Shown in pieces: positions 46,136 through 58,795 of a stretch of DNA of 64,000 nucleotides. Made by a program: the position numbers and the translations under genes. Source of the stretch: Limanda limanda. Lineage: Eukaryota; Chordata; Actinopteri; Pleuronectiformes; Pleuronectidae. The stretch's first letter is position 1. Each line of letters starts with the position of its first letter. Location of the stretch: assembly GCF_963576545.1 (NCBI RefSeq), contig NC_083638.1, forward strand, positions 22,161,590-22,225,589. Direction: 5' to 3'. The notes beneath the pieces were generated by a model that saw only the letters and a list, made by a program, of their open reading frames with translations, ran no database searches and was not told the origin of the DNA.

Positions 46136-48299
46136 GCTATACTGCAGAAGGGTGTTAACCATCTCATCTCTACCGCACCACCGCACTCGCCACAAAATGG
46201 CTACTTCGTTCCTTCTGACGGCCGACACCGGGGGGGGGGGGCATCTGAACCGCCGCTATCTCATCTCCCACCTCCGTAACCTATTCTTCAACCTCAACTA
46301 TTTCTCATATTTATGGAGCGGATTCATACAGTACACTGCTGAGTGGCTTTTTACCTGCCCCTCTTTGTACCAAATTAAATCTGTTAAATCATCCTTTTTA
46401 AAGCTCGGCTCAATGTTCTGGTAAATATGATTTGTCCATGTGGCTGCAGAGCAAGATTTCCATGTGCAAGGTTCCTTGTCCTACTGTATCGAGAACAAAA
46501 CAATTAGGTGAGGCAAGACAGAGAAGTCTGTTACTCTGCTGCCGAATGAGGAAACCTAGGAAGACGGCATTTAAAATACCAGAATACATTGGTTTCTATA
46601 CTACAATGAAAAATGCTTTAAACCTGCACACAATAGCATTAATATGGAGGAAACGCCAGTGCAGGTAGCGATTGTGCCGCTGTCTAACACACAGGACACA
46701 AGCTCATGTCCAGGGCAACATCCCCCTCTGCAGGCAAAGAGAACACAATCACTCTCCACAGAAGAAGAAAAAAAAAACTTTTTTATAAACTAAGATGGAG
46801 CCTTGGAGGCCATTTCATTCATTACATTCAATTTATTTCACTTTTTTTTCTCTATTTACATTTGAGGGCCACTTTAAAAAGGCCAGTGGGAAAAAAGAAG
46901 GACGTCGCTTGGACAAGAAAAGGAAAGTCAATAATTCATGTTGTCAAGGGGTGTAGATGACTGCTCAGTAAGAAAAGTGTACACATTGCAACTGCCCTCA
47001 GCCACAGTGGTTACAGAAGTACAAGGACTACTTCTCAAACGTGAGTGAATAGCAGGAGAAACATAAACTTATTTCCTATATTACCTGATTCAGCCTTCGT
47101 CCCATCTATTCTTACTTTGCAATCATACGAAGAGAGCAATTTCCAGTCGAAATCACCTTGACAACTATAACTATAATCCCTCCTGCTTGCATGGACCCAA
47201 AGATTTATTAGCGTTTTTTAACTCGCCATGCATATGACATTTTTTTTATTTTCTATGATTGAATGGGTCACAGTTGCACTAAATTAGAAAATGTTCAGTC
47301 AGAAGACAAAATTTGCTGTGCTTTTTTTAAGACCGCCTGCATTCCACATAGATATGAATACACTGGAACCGAGAATGAATGCACTTCCATATTTCCAGGC
47401 CGGCTCTGGAGCTTCACCTTGTAAGCGATAAGAATTGGATGTCTGCAGCCACGACTCAAAAAAGCAGCATGTTCATCTTAACACTGCAAAAAAGGGAGGT
47501 TAGAAATGGCGAGAGGAGCAGATCTGAGTGGCGGCATGTTCCGAAAGGGAATTTTTTTTTTTGGAGTGTCTCAGGATTAATATCTATCTCAAGAGAACCT
47601 CTGCTAGTTTTTGCCACTGATAATATTTTAAATGATTGTCAGTCCAAAGTGAGAATTTATCGGTTAATTTCAAGTTGTGGCTAAACGTAACTTACAAGTT
47701 ATCATCAATGGCACGGCAAATATAATTATTCTCTCTTAAATCACATTTAGTAGAAAGGTTGAGGATTGTTACAGCTTTTAAATACAGTATATATATATAT
47801 ATATATATTTTGGATTTAACCTAACATCATTTAACATACTTTTACTACACTTTAATATTTGGACCACATGTTAGATATCTGTGTTAAGGCCCGATTCCTT
47901 TCGTCAAAAGTTTAAGAGAAAATGTAAGAAATATAGATTTAATCACTGTATGATATCAACCAATTCTATCAGAATAAGCAGATCAATATTTCAACATTAT
48001 CATTCTGCTCAGAAAATTAAAACCATATAAGCCTGATAAAAAAATATATCTCTCGTGCTTATGTGGTAGCATTTTTTGCTACGATTTATCCGGCGATTGA
48101 CCGAGCACTTTTCCCTCTGTGTTATGGAAGACTTTGCTCCTGAGCCTTTGAATCAACTGATGCTTTAGCACAAGCTCCCAACTCCAAGGTTATTTCTTCA
48201 GGATTTCCGCTAAGTTCTTTAAAGAAGAGCTTGCATTTGGAATACATATTATACATAAAAACTCAGTCAAATAAACTAACAAAAGTTAGGGGATAAGGG
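46136..48299. other. Spacer; (TA)n at 47788-47809
   Basis: Unique DNA, AT-rich from about 47000. It includes a 22-bp TA array and a G run at 46231-46240. Frames up to 101 codons have no domains. No gene called. Confidence 0.5.
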
Positions 48300-48670
48300 G
48301 CATCAAAGCATTCCTGGGCTGGCTCGAACCACATGATGAGCCTTGTGTCTTTGTGAGCAGAAGCTCGTAGATGTTCAGCACATTTCAGAGCCGGGCTTTA
48401 GATTTTTTCGGCAGATTAACTTTTGGTCTTTGAAGCCCAGAACCCACCTGCTTCAATCTCAACAGCGTTACTCCTCCGGTTTCCAGACCGTGGTTCCATT
48501 GGTCAACATAAACAGCACCTATGAGCCGAACCCTCGGGGGAATTCCTGTTTATTACTGACCAAAGTCTGTGCAGAAGCTCGGCACAGATCTTCAAAGAAG
48601 CGCTGGCAAATATGCCCGACTATGAAATATGAACCACTTGGGAGAGTTGCTAGAAATCTGAAATGATTCT
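48300..48670 (+). other. Unexplained unique block with 107-codon frame
   Basis: GC-balanced, CpG-containing block between AT-rich flanks, with an uninterrupted plus-strand frame at 48343-48666. The translation (FRFFRQINFWSLKPRT, PLVNINSTYEPNPRG) shows no family I know. There is no acceptor or donor at sensible positions. Possible origins are a degraded retroelement or an orphan CNE. I cannot decide. Confidence 0.2.
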
Positions 48671-50630
48671 GTGTGTATGGATGAGTCAACTTGTATCCTT
48701 GATATGCCAAGAATTATAATTTCATAACCCATGTCAAGCAAATAAATGACAGATGACACTCACAAAACTGTTTTGATTGAATATGATTTCAAAAACTAAA
48801 CAAGTCTCTGCAAAGATCAGATCAACTTTATTAATACTGCACTGAATAAAACCTTCACCCCATGTTGGTAAATGCTGAATACACATATATACTAAAAGAT
48901 AAAAGTTGCAGCACTTGACACAGAGAAAAATACACTTCTACAGTTTAGGCCATCTTTGATAGGGGTTTCAAAACATCCGTAAGTTTAAAAAAAACATTCT
49001 GGTTTTAATCAGCAAGGTCGTCACCCAAACACCTGCAAAACACAGAATTTTCTCCTTTCATCACGTAGTATCATCTGTTGAACACATTAATTAGACTTTC
49101 TTTAGTTATTAATAAAACGTCCAATAATGCTATGGAATATAATTCTTTATTATTTTATGTTCTTGTGATTTAAAAGTAATTATATTGTACGCTTTGAAGC
49201 TTAATTACACAAATACTAGTTTGACTTTGATGTGGGGGTGTCAGGCTTCCAAACCAAAAGGCATATCATTTATAAATTAAAAAAAAAATCTGATGACAGG
49301 GATTATTTTTGAGATGAAGGAAACAGTCGACTGACATCTTATCCAGGATGATCACTTCTAGTTGAATGCCTGTCAGGTCGGGGTGAACAAAACACAAACA
49401 CGAAATAAGAAGACGTCACTCACAAGCATCATGGCAACTGAAAAGTACATGTGGAATGTCGCACTTTCCAACAGAGACATCTCGAGTGTCAGGGAACTTT
49501 TAAACGTGCTAAATTAAATGAGTTGAGAGGTCAAATGCTCAGAAGAGTTTGGGTTCCCAAGAAGCAGCTTTCACAAGAAGCTTCAGAGACAAGAAGCTGA
49601 AGACTCGCTCAGAAGGAGAAGTTGTGAGGGAGACTTGGTGCCATTGCAAAGCAGCTTGAACCAAAGAGAGTAAAATTGTTGATTGTGTCTTGAGCCATCG
49701 CAGAGTGGATAACTGATATTGCAGATGTAGAAAGAAGATATTGAAAAAAACAACGTGTAGCGTTTTCTTTTTTTCCTCTGTGGTCGTAACAAATACCATC
49801 CAACTTGCCATTTTTGTGCGTGTGAATACTGCTGAGTTGAGTTAAGATTTTTTTTTTCAGCATTACGTTTTGGCACAAACTAGCTATGAGTAGCACCATC
49901 ATCACTACCACCTGATATCAGACGCCTCACCTTGTAAGAAGCAGTTGCAGCTGTCGCATTAGAGAGGTTAGTGTGATACGTTCAATAATTTAGCATGGAC
50001 CTCGAAGAATGTTATAAAAATTGAAATGTCCCTTGATCAGGAGAGAGTTCCTCACCCCTGACTTTTATATATGCAAGTTATATGGAAACCTCTTTCAAAG
50101 ACAGCAGAAAGGCACAAAAGAGAGTTTAAGAAAAGGAAGCCATGTTTTCACAATGGCTGAACCAGAGCAAAACGCCAGTGGAGGCAAAGGGAAGGGCAAC
50201 TTAAGAAAGCAGGAGATGGCAGGTAGACGCCTGAATGAAAAGGGGTTACCTTGCATGCTACCTTCAAGGTGGGATGAATAAAATATGGACTAGCAATGGA
50301 CACAGAGATGTGTTATCAATATTTTAATACTTTCACCTCTAATTTTATACTCTTCCAGATTGTCATCAATGTCCCAAAATATGCTTAAGCCTTTCTACTT
50401 AGCAAAAAGCCGTCTACACAGACTCACTCACACAAGTCTAGAATTGCCATATTTAGAGAGAAGTTGGAGAAGCTTTGTCACACTAGAGCTTAGAGATCCC
50501 ATATTTGGGGTTGAGTTTGATAGTAATACAGTACAGGTATTTTCAAGTGGTAATCAATTTAATTTAGAATGAGTTACCGTAAAGGGGCGATTAGATAAAA
50601 AGTACTTGTCAGTACTTATATCTGGGAGAG
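48671..50630. other. AT-rich spacer, no gene seen
   Basis: Unique DNA with A/T homopolymer patches (49279-49288, 49850-49857). Overlapping minus-strand frames at 49539-49911 lack domains. Confidence 0.5.
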
Positions 50631-50697
50631 AGAGGGGGGTGGATGGATGGAGGAGTGGAGGGATGGATGGACGGATGGATGGATGGAGGAGTGGAGT
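50631..50697. repeat. (GGAT)n tetranucleotide repeat, imperfect
   Basis: GGAT/GGAG units with a repeated GGAGGAGTGGAG segment. Confidence 0.9.
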
Positions 50698-51464
50698 TTC
50701 TCAGCATCCGAATCGTCTGACGCAAATGAATGTCAACAATTAGGCTAAACTAAATGCACTCAAACTTAATTCTCTTTAACTTTCGTGCTGAAGCGCTCCG
50801 GGTTCAAACTCTGGAGGCAAATGAGATACGTTCCTCCGCCAGGCTCTGTGTGTAAATCCTTTTGTCGTCCTCTCATAAAGTGTCACTGCCCTGATTACCC
50901 TGCAGTGCGGCAGAGAAGCAAATGGGTGAGCAGCAGCGGGAGGGAGCTGGGTTGTGGGGGGCGGGGGGGGTTTGGGAATGAGATGCTCACTGACCCTGCC
51001 ACCATCGCAAACCCCCAGTCTGATCTAATATCCTCACTGGCGGAATGAGCGGGTGGCTTGATGCACATCAGCCCTGTTGCAGACCTTGTTTCAGCATCGG
51101 CCAATCCACAACCCAAATACAGGGAGTTGGCGGGTATAGCTTGTTGGTTTAGGTCCAGGTCTCTGCCCTGACTGGGTGTAAAATAACAATAAAATAAAAC
51201 AAACAACCTAAAACAAGCTAGACGCACACTTTACCCTTGGAGCATAGTCCCGTGCTTTGTTAAATTCATATAATTCTGCATTGGATGGCACAACTTGTTA
51301 ACAAATCCATATTCCAGAGTCTTGTCATTTATTCACACAGGAGATCTACTTGGATAATAATGACTGTGCAGACGTCCAGAGACAGTGCTGTGGGAAAAGA
51401 CCATTAGGCACTGCAGAGACCACAGAGCAGAGAAAGGGACTCTAATTGAGAGGATGATTATTTG
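50698..51464. other. Unique spacer, possible CNE at 50870-51045
   Basis: Contains CCCTGATTACCCTGCAGTGC and CAGTCTGATCTAATATCC around a G run (50957-50970). No exon recognised. Confidence 0.4.
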
Positions 51465-51850
51465 TCTGTAGCGCAGTCACCTCGAATGTCACAAAGCTCT
51501 TCTCTGCACCGAGGCCTGTCAAGTGCTCGGCTTCAATCAACCGGCGACGGATATGAACTTAATTTGTGTAATGCAGGACAGTTCTGGAAAGTTAGTTTCA
51601 TGCACAACCCTTCCTCCCAACTCCACATGCCAGCGCTGAGCTGTGTACGTACTGAGTAATGGATTTGTTCAACCAAGTCACAAAGGCTGCGGCGCCACAG
51701 ACAGGCCTCCGCGCTGCCATTCAGGAATCAGCAAAACGGACAGTAGCACCAGGGACCGGATACATCCCATGTCTGCTCAGATTAAATGAGAGGCTGACGA
51801 TGTTAATTAGGCAGAGTAAATTTACATCAGCAAATTATGTAAGCAGCTAG
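51465..51850. promoter_or_regulatory. Candidate conserved non-coding element
   Basis: Long unique block with AAGTGCTCGGCTTCAATCAA, ATATGAACTTAATTTGTG, GATGTTAATTAGGCAG (TTAATTAG core near 51801) and ACATCAGCAAATTATG. No repeat or supported frame. It is among the more CNE-like stretches by composition. Confidence 0.35.
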
Positions 51851-52107
51851 AAGACTAACAAAGCGTGATACCAGTTAAGTCACAGCTTGGCAAGCGCTGC
51901 CCTGCCACTTCATGCTGATGTGGCCATGGTCGATCAAGCAGAGAAGCCTCAAATGCCAATTAGACATGAGTGGGTAATTGTGTCAGGGGGGGCTGGTGGC
52001 ACAGGGGACTTTGTTACAATGTCCTGAGGCGCTCAGTGTTTCCATCCCTCTCCAACATAGCAAGTGACACATCTGAGTTCACTGATAGGAGAGTGCCTCT
52101 CTGTCTC

Positions 52108-52133
52108 TCACACGCACACACACACGCACACAG
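52108..52133. repeat. (CA)n microsatellite, imperfect
   Basis: Short CA array with CG interruptions. Confidence 0.9.
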
Positions 52134-52334
52134 AGAATGACTGTCTTTTGAAGAAGGGACCATTAAGAGGAGGGAATTCAGCACACAGTAATAAGCCCTA
52201 CATTTTTAAGAGATTTTGCAAAAGGATTTTTGAAACCCATTTATGAAAATGAAAACACCGGCGGTAGACTGTGCCACTTAACAAATAAAATTCCACAAAA
52301 AGCTGCATACAAATGTGTAATAGGTGATAAAATA

Positions 52335-52445
52335 CACAGTGGGCCTCATTCAGCAATATCTGCTTAAGAATTTTCTTGAATTTGTTCTTTAAAAGTTTTC
52401 TGAAGAAACTCCGCGTCAGATTCATGACACATTCTTAAACTGCAG
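52335..52445. mobile_element. Fragment of a dispersed teleost repeat
   Basis: GTGGGCCTCATTCAGCAATA is followed by CTTAAGAATTTTCTTGAA and ACATTCTTAAACTG. This resembles the end of a common fish DNA element starting GGGCCTCATTCA. No matching inverse end lies within several hundred bases, so the copy is truncated. Confidence 0.35.
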
Positions 52446-53654
52446 AACTGTTTGCATCTGTGTTCTTACACTGATGAAAGCCATGTCTTTGTAAGTTGAA
52501 AGCATTAGTCAGTTTTCGACCTGAGTCATCGGGACCAGACATGTTGGGCCAGGTTCAGACACAATGCTTTAAATAATATTTGGGTTCAGGTCCTGCTCGG
52601 TGCACAGACCTGGGTGCGGTGGGGTAAATCTCCTGAGCCATTTCTCGTCTCGGAACAGAAATTAACTCGATTTGAAGAATGAACAGGCTACATGACTACA
52701 GGTCATCTTTTGCAGTATAGACCAAATATTCTCTCCTTCTACACAATAGGAGGCGAATTGTGAACAAAATCTGATCAATTGAAAAACACATTTTCACCAG
52801 AATATGACTAAGTGCATGTTTATGTCACTCTTCACTCAACCATTGTGTCTGTCAGTGCATGTTGATGAGCGTGTAACACATGTGTCTTCTGGTTATCTTC
52901 ATTGAGGAAATAACAGTTAACTGGTTGAGGGAGCTGCCTGGGAAACAATCAGTAAAATACATTCGAAAAGCAGGCTCCGCACCGATTGGAGGAGAGAGAG
53001 AATAGGTGCATGCAAACAGTTGCTCACAGCAGCTCACGTTAATGGGCAGAGAGGTAATGTATTTGATAGGGGAGCTGTTACCCAGGTGGTGGAGCACATC
53101 ATCCACTTACCCTCCACACGTCATTGGATTTCAATTTATGAAGGGGGGGGGGGTCTTTTGGTCTTTTATTCTTGAAAAATTACTATTTTCTAGGTTATTA
53201 AGTCAAACTCTAATCCCCTGTGATCACCTTGAATCATGCTGACCACAGCCACTCTGTGTTGGACAAAAACATTTGGTGCCATCTTTCAACTCTTTCTTAT
53301 GTTTTTATGTAGAAAATACAGACCCTGGATATAAAAGTTGGTAAAAGTATGACTTTGATTGTCTTAGATATATATTTGTAGAGTTAAAACTAGTGCAATC
53401 TATTCCATGTAATATATAGTATGTTCTATACTGCTTGTATTTACTGACGTATAATAACTCTTCATTTATTTATATTTTTTGAAATACTGTTGTAACACCA
53501 TTTTATTGTTTAGCAAGACTGTATATAATGTTCAAAATCTAATTTACATGTCAGTATTACAATCACTTTATTTCCATTTAGTTGAAAATGCATTTACAAA
53601 GTATTAAAAAGTATTAAATATATTAATATGATACGAGACAAAAATGCAAAGCAC
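52446..53654. other. Spacer, AT-rich toward the end
   Basis: Unique DNA. G run at 53144-53153. 53280-53640 is strongly AT-rich. No gene recognised. Confidence 0.5.
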
Positions 53655-53982
53655 AAGTTTAGAATGTTTTGTTGTTCTCCATCAAGCACTCATCCTTTTA
53701 AAGTCACAAGGGGCCGCAACCAATCCCAGCTGACATTGGGCGAGAGGTGGGTTCCATCCTGTACAGGTCACCAATGTATCACCCTTTCATCATTCACCCT
53801 CACAGTCAAACCTCAGGTACATTTAAAAGTCTCCAATTAACCTCCCCCCAATCTGCATGTCTTTGGACTGTGGTTGGAAGCCAGAGCTCCCAGTGGAAAC
53901 CCACACAGACACGAGAACATAGAACAAGGATTCACCCCCAAGAACCTTCAGCGGTAACCACTGAACCACCGTGCCGCCCCGT
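53655..53982 (-). mobile_element. tRNA-related SINE-like repeat, degraded
   Basis: On the minus strand the copy begins GGGGCGGCACGGTGGTTCAG (53982 downward), whose TGGTTCAGTGG resembles a Pol III A box. A decayed B box (GGGGTGAATCC) follows. The body carries the familiar fish segments: on the plus strand CATGTCTTTGGACTGTGG, AGTCTCCAATTAACCT and CAGCTGACATTGGGCGAGAG. The order and ends match a very common teleost interspersed repeat. The clade name is uncertain. It is inactive. Confidence 0.75.
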
Positions 53983-54149
53983 TGTTGTACTGCCGAGCTC
54001 AAAACTAAAAACCAGTGTCTCCCCTCTCCTCAATGAAGCACGACTGGTTTCTATCAAGCCCAGGCTGTGATGTCTCTGCCTCCTCCTCTCACTCAGCCTC
54101 ACAGCAGGGCTTGGTCGCCCACGACACCACCCCACATCCCCTCTTCCTG
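53983..54149. other. Spacer
   Basis: Unique DNA, nothing recognised. Confidence 0.5.
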
Positions 54150-54375
54150 TGCTGCAGTTGATTCTAATTGGCTCAGACCAGTCTTATGCCGCTGTAATCC
54201 CTGAATCTTAATACTCCCATGGTAACATTCTCTCACCTAATGGCTGCACACTGAGAGGCATTTTCAACCACATTACCTCTTATTGAGTTACAGAGCCCCA
54301 TCGTTCCAAATAAGACAAATTTAATTGATCCAGTCTATAAAAATCTCTGTGCTGCTGTGAAAGACCTGGTGTTTG
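54150..54375. promoter_or_regulatory. Candidate conserved non-coding element
   Basis: Unique block with CAGTTGATTCTAATTGGC, GCTGTAATCCCTGAATC (TAATCC OTX-type core), CTCCCATGGTAACATTC (RFX-like GGTAAC) and ACAAATTTAATTGATCC. Several developmental-factor cores are clustered. No frame. Confidence 0.35.
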
Positions 54376-55329
54376 GGTTTCTTTATTTATTTATTCGCTC
54401 TGTTTTCTCAACTTGGAGTGTGAAGCCCTGCATGAGGCGCAAGGAAATTAGGTTTATTCCACTCCAGACATAAAAAAAAGGACGGATGCAGGGGAGAAAT
54501 TCAAAGGTTTCAAAATTAGATCAATGGTCTCAACAATCAATCAAAGGCAGGGTTCCTCATGTGTCAGCCTTGGTTGTAAGAGCAAAATTAACCTTTAAAA
54601 CAGCAGGTACCAAGTCCACTCTTAAGTGAACCATGCAGGGGCGGGACCCAAGCTGTAGAAAAGGGAATAAAAAAAATATACAGAAGCACAGAAAAACAGG
54701 CAGAGCAAGGATGTTATATTCAATTATTTTCTGTGTGTGTCTTTTCTGACACACGGTCAATCTTAATTCAGTAAGGAACTTGTAATGCTATAAAAAGGCA
54801 AGCAAATTTCATTTATAGGTTCAAGTGCGAAAGATTTATTTAAAATGTATCCCAGGCCGAGCTGCTGAAATGGACAGACTACCGTCAGTGCTGGGTGTTT
54901 TAAAGAACAAATTTACTTTGGAAACTTTAACGCACTGTTTAGTGTAGAAAAAGTATGTTTGTGCCCCTACTTTCACCCCCACACCGAACAATCCTGTTAC
55001 CAACCACTGAGGATATCGAGCTCACTGGGATACTTAAGTGATTAACCAAAACAAATATTATATCCAGTGTAAAAGCTCGGGATTGAATAGAGCTGAACAA
55101 TAAAACGCCGGCCTTAATCTCAACTGTTGAGAAGAAAAATGTGATAATGAGAGAAACGGTGGGCGAATACTGAGGTAATCCTACCAACAGAGTGCTTCCC
55201 CCATGAAGGATTTAACTATTCCCAGCAACCAGATCAACCAAACGTTATATTCCACAGTGTGTTGCTTTATGTGTGCATTGCAGGTTGTAGCGCAGGTATG
55301 TGTGAGCTAGAGGGGGCATAACCTCTGTT
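54376..55329. other. Spacer, no gene seen
   Basis: Unique DNA with short frames only. No repeat family recognised. Confidence 0.5.
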
Positions 55330-55760
55330 TCCCATTAGAAATGCTGTGATGATGGAGGAGAGGTTTATAATTTGCCCGGGAGGATTTTCTGCCTTACCAT
55401 ATTTTGAAAGCAGCTGAATTAACTTTCTTGCCATTAAATCCTGTATTAGGATACATAATTCCTTTTCTATTCCCCTTTCTCAGCCTTTTGGAAAAATTTC
55501 TATCAATCTTATTTTACGCATGATTACAGTTTTTAACGAATTATGGTCAGCTTTATAGCCGGGGTTAATCTCAGCTTTCTCTCCATAAATGCTGGTAACT
55601 GGGCTAAACACTTCTGATAAAGCTCAAGGCTGGTAACTGAGAAAAATGCAATTTGTCTTAAAATAATTTTTATATTATTTGGTGAAACCGTTATATGAGG
55701 CATGAAAATGTAACATTTAATTGCCTATCAAATACTCCGGCTTATCAAAACTATAAACTT
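55330..55760. promoter_or_regulatory. Candidate long conserved non-coding element
   Basis: About 430 bp of unique, AT-balanced sequence with AGCAGCTGAATTAAC (CAGCTG E-box beside a TTAA core), GCCATTAAATCC, ACGAATTATGGTCAGC and CTTTATAGCCGGGGTTAATC. GCTGGTAACTG occurs twice (near 55590 and 55630). There is no frame and no transposon signature. It is one of the best CNE candidates by texture. Confidence 0.4.
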
Positions 55761-55984
55761 TAAATCTCCCTCAAAATATCACTTTCTGTTAAGTCAATCC
55801 CTGATTGAGCTGAAGACTTAAGTCACAACAGTAAATTGATTAATAACCAGCAAAGGCCTCAGCTGAGGCTTGTTCTGGCTGGATTCAGTTTGTCACAGCC
55901 AGAAGTAGAATGGTACTTAGAGAACACAAACCTCCAATAGTCCCCTTGTGAACAGATTATATGGATCTGCAAAAATGTTCACAA

Positions 55985-56232
55985 GTTTATTGATATGGGG
56001 ATAGATAGATGATTTAAGAACCTTGAATTATTTTCATTGAAATATTATTATTCAGTGAAAAGAAAAAATTCCTCGATCTGCCTCCTGATCCCTTTCCACA
56101 CCAACATTTTCTTTCCGGACTCATACTGCAACAACATTTTGTGGTGATCCATCCAATAGTTTTTTGTAGAATTCTGTTAACTACACATAAAAAGATGCAG
56201 ATGAAAACATAACCTCCTTGTGGAGGAAATAA
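55985..56232 (+). repeat. 'cctccgccaagg' family copy, right end
   Basis: It carries CTGATCCCTTTCCACACCAA, GTGATCCATCCAATAGTTTT, AATTCTGTTAACTA and the terminal AAAACATAACCTCCTTG. The same order is seen at 61885-62045. It is diverged by substitutions and lacks the family's left end (compare 62812). Confidence 0.55.
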
Positions 56233-56578
56233 ACAACACTCCACAACTAGTCCCTTGGCTGTTGCTTGTCTTGCCTTGATGCATCTTATCACAGCCAGAA
56301 TTATCAAATGCATTTTGGCAAAGTTGTATTTGTTCGTTTCTGATGCTTAACTTCCACTTTCATTTCTTTGTGAAAGTTGTTCAGTTTACAATGAACTGAG
56401 CAACAATACAGTTACTATTCATGTTCAGAACAACAGTAAGCAATGCCTGAGTTCAAAAAGGCTGAACCCTGCGGTAACCTGTCTCCAAAATGTTCTTGGA
56501 AAATGACAGATTCTCCACTTTTTAGAACAAACAGTTGATTCCAACCATTTCAAAAGAAGAAAGAAAAATCCCTAAAAA

Positions 56579-56613
56579 GATTTCACAGTGTGCACTTTGC
56601 ACACTGTGAAATC
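56579..56613. other. Perfect 16-bp-arm hairpin
   Basis: The arms GATTTCACAGTGTGCA (56579-56594) and TGCACACTGTGAAATC (56598-56613) are exact reverse complements around the 3-nt loop CTT. Nothing indicates a terminator in this nuclear context, and it does not match a microRNA I recognise. The stem is too short for a canonical pre-miRNA unless pairing extends imperfectly outward. Confidence 0.95.
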
Positions 56614-56699
56614 AGGTCTGGGACTTTGTGTCTCTGGAGTCCACATGCATTCTTCAGCTCTCTATATCTTAATCTTGTTACACTTAGAAACATCAGCTG

Positions 56700-56995
56700 G
56701 GAGCGTTGTAATAGCTGGCAAGTTAATCAGTACAGTCAATTACCGATCTCATCAGCTATATAGCTAGGGTGGATACAAATCCAACTTTTGGAATGGGACT
56801 TTTCAAGTGCGATGGCGCCGTTAGAAATGTATTTCAGTATACATTTAGACAGTAATACAATTTGGCTGCGAGTTGAGACAATGAATTTAAGTACGATAAA
56901 GTAGAATATCCTTGAAATCAACATTCAAATGCTTGTTCGAGATGAATACTAATGAACCTTCGAGAAGGCACTGCTGGAAGAAATGGGGAATGGGG
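56700..56995. promoter_or_regulatory. Candidate conserved non-coding element
   Basis: Unique block with AAGTTAATCAGTACAGTC, CAATTACCGATCTCATC, GGCGCCGTTAGAAATG and GAATACTAATGAACC. Balanced texture and no repeat or supported frame. Confidence 0.3.
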
Positions 56996-58499
56996 CAATT
57001 AAAGAATGCCTGAAGCAACTTTACAGAGGACAAAGCATCCAGTCTTTCTAATTAAATTCTGTGGCAGACACCTGGCCTTTCACCTCCTCCTCCATTTCCC
57101 CTTGCTCCCAAGTGGCAGTCACGAAGAGGGGCATCTCAAAAGCTTCATACTCCTCGATTTCACTCAGGCTGTGCGAATAGCCAATCGTATTCATGGACAA
57201 ATGCTCCCAATAGATCTAATCAGCAGTGGTGGACTGGGGTCACAGAATAGATAGATATCACAGTCACTATTTACCACACACCCCAGGCTCCCACAGGATT
57301 ATCCCAACCGAATATGTCTGACTCAGCAACTCAACAGCTACGGACAATTGAAAACTAGCCACTTTTTTTTTTTTTTTTTTACTTTTACGGTGGATCTTAC
57401 TCATTTCCCAGCAGAATTTCTATGTACAGCTGATCGAAGATTAGTAGTAAGTAAACTTTGTGTCAAAGTTTTATGCAAAGGTCCTCACGTCTGACATCTG
57501 AGATTGACACACACACACACACTTTTGGTGCAGCGCTGAAGCACTGTGCCTGGCTATTAAAGGGAACACACAGTACAGGATAAGTGAGGTTCACAACCTT
57601 GCTCCCGGAGGGATCTTTTAGAAGTACAAGACAGTGAGTGGGAACAAACGTCAAAGGGAAGCTCCCTGGTAATGGTACGGAAGTTAATAAAATGAAGGCA
57701 GGTAATGGAAATTGGTTTTAAACCACTGGCCACATTCCTCCTGAGATAGAGATGGCTTGGGCTAATGAACCCTGACAGCCTATTCCACAGCAGTTCCACA
57801 CTTACAGCACATTCGCCTCCAACACCGTCTCCTCACGCCACCAGGACAAGCCAAGGTAGAGAGGATAAACTTTGAACTTCGCACCTATTAACTACTCCGG
57901 ATATCTAGTTATTTAACACCCAATCACACTTGAAGGTGTGCTGTGGCAGCATGGTCCTCTCGCATCAAATACAATTCCCTCATCCTGCACAGTCAAACTC
58001 TGAACGGGCCAAATGTCAACCTTTACCTAACGTTGAAGACAAGATAATATGGCAGGTTATCTTGGTTGTGCCGACAAATCAGCAACAGGTTAATTGCGTA
58101 AACCTAAGTGCTAATTTCACCACTTACCACTCGCAGAACACAGTACAAAAGTGCCAGTTTTAACCAAATACTGATTTTTGTTTTCCTTTTTGACCGTTTG
58201 GAAGAATGATGCAATAATACTACATAGTTAACTGCATGTGTCCATATCCAAGGTTATTAAATTTGACTGATTCACATTACATTGTTTCTTAGCAATGTGG
58301 TTATACTGCTGCAACCAAACAAAACCTCTACATCTGTCAGATCTACACAGAAGGTAGACAGACCAGTGTTCTGTTCCACAAAGTACTGGGAATTTGGGGA
58401 CGGAAGGCAGTTGTGGTGTAAAACTGATAAAAATAAATATATCTTGCACAGTCCACATATGATTAGTTCAGACCTTAGGTGATCTATTTACTGCGGAGA
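56996..58499. other. Spacer; poly-T at 57363-57380, (CA)n at 57509-57522
   Basis: Unique DNA with one 18-bp T run and a short CA array. Short frames without domains. No gene called. Confidence 0.5.
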
Positions 58500-58795
58500 G
58501 ATTACTATTTTTAGACAATTAACGCTTGGAGCTTACCTAATTTTTTTAATGAACATTCTTAGGGTTAATTGCATTGGTGCTATTGTGTGATAGAATAAGG
58601 GCAACCATGTCAAGGAGGAGGGGAAAGACTCACAAATCATGAAGAGAATCTGAAGTTGTACAATGTCTCTGTAGCTTGTGGCAATGGAATGGGATTAAGG
58701 ATTAGCCAACAAGTCATCCCAATTAAACGACAAAATATTTCCCCATGTCGATTGGACACCAGTGGCAATGGAATATTGTTTATTGGTGCATTTGA
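58500..58795. promoter_or_regulatory. Candidate conserved non-coding element
   Basis: Unique block with AGACAATTAACGCTTGG, GGGTTAATTGCATTGGTG, GCTATTGTGTGATAG (SOX-like ATTGTG) and CATCCCAATTAAACGAC. Related cores are spread over about 290 bp. No frame. Confidence 0.4.
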
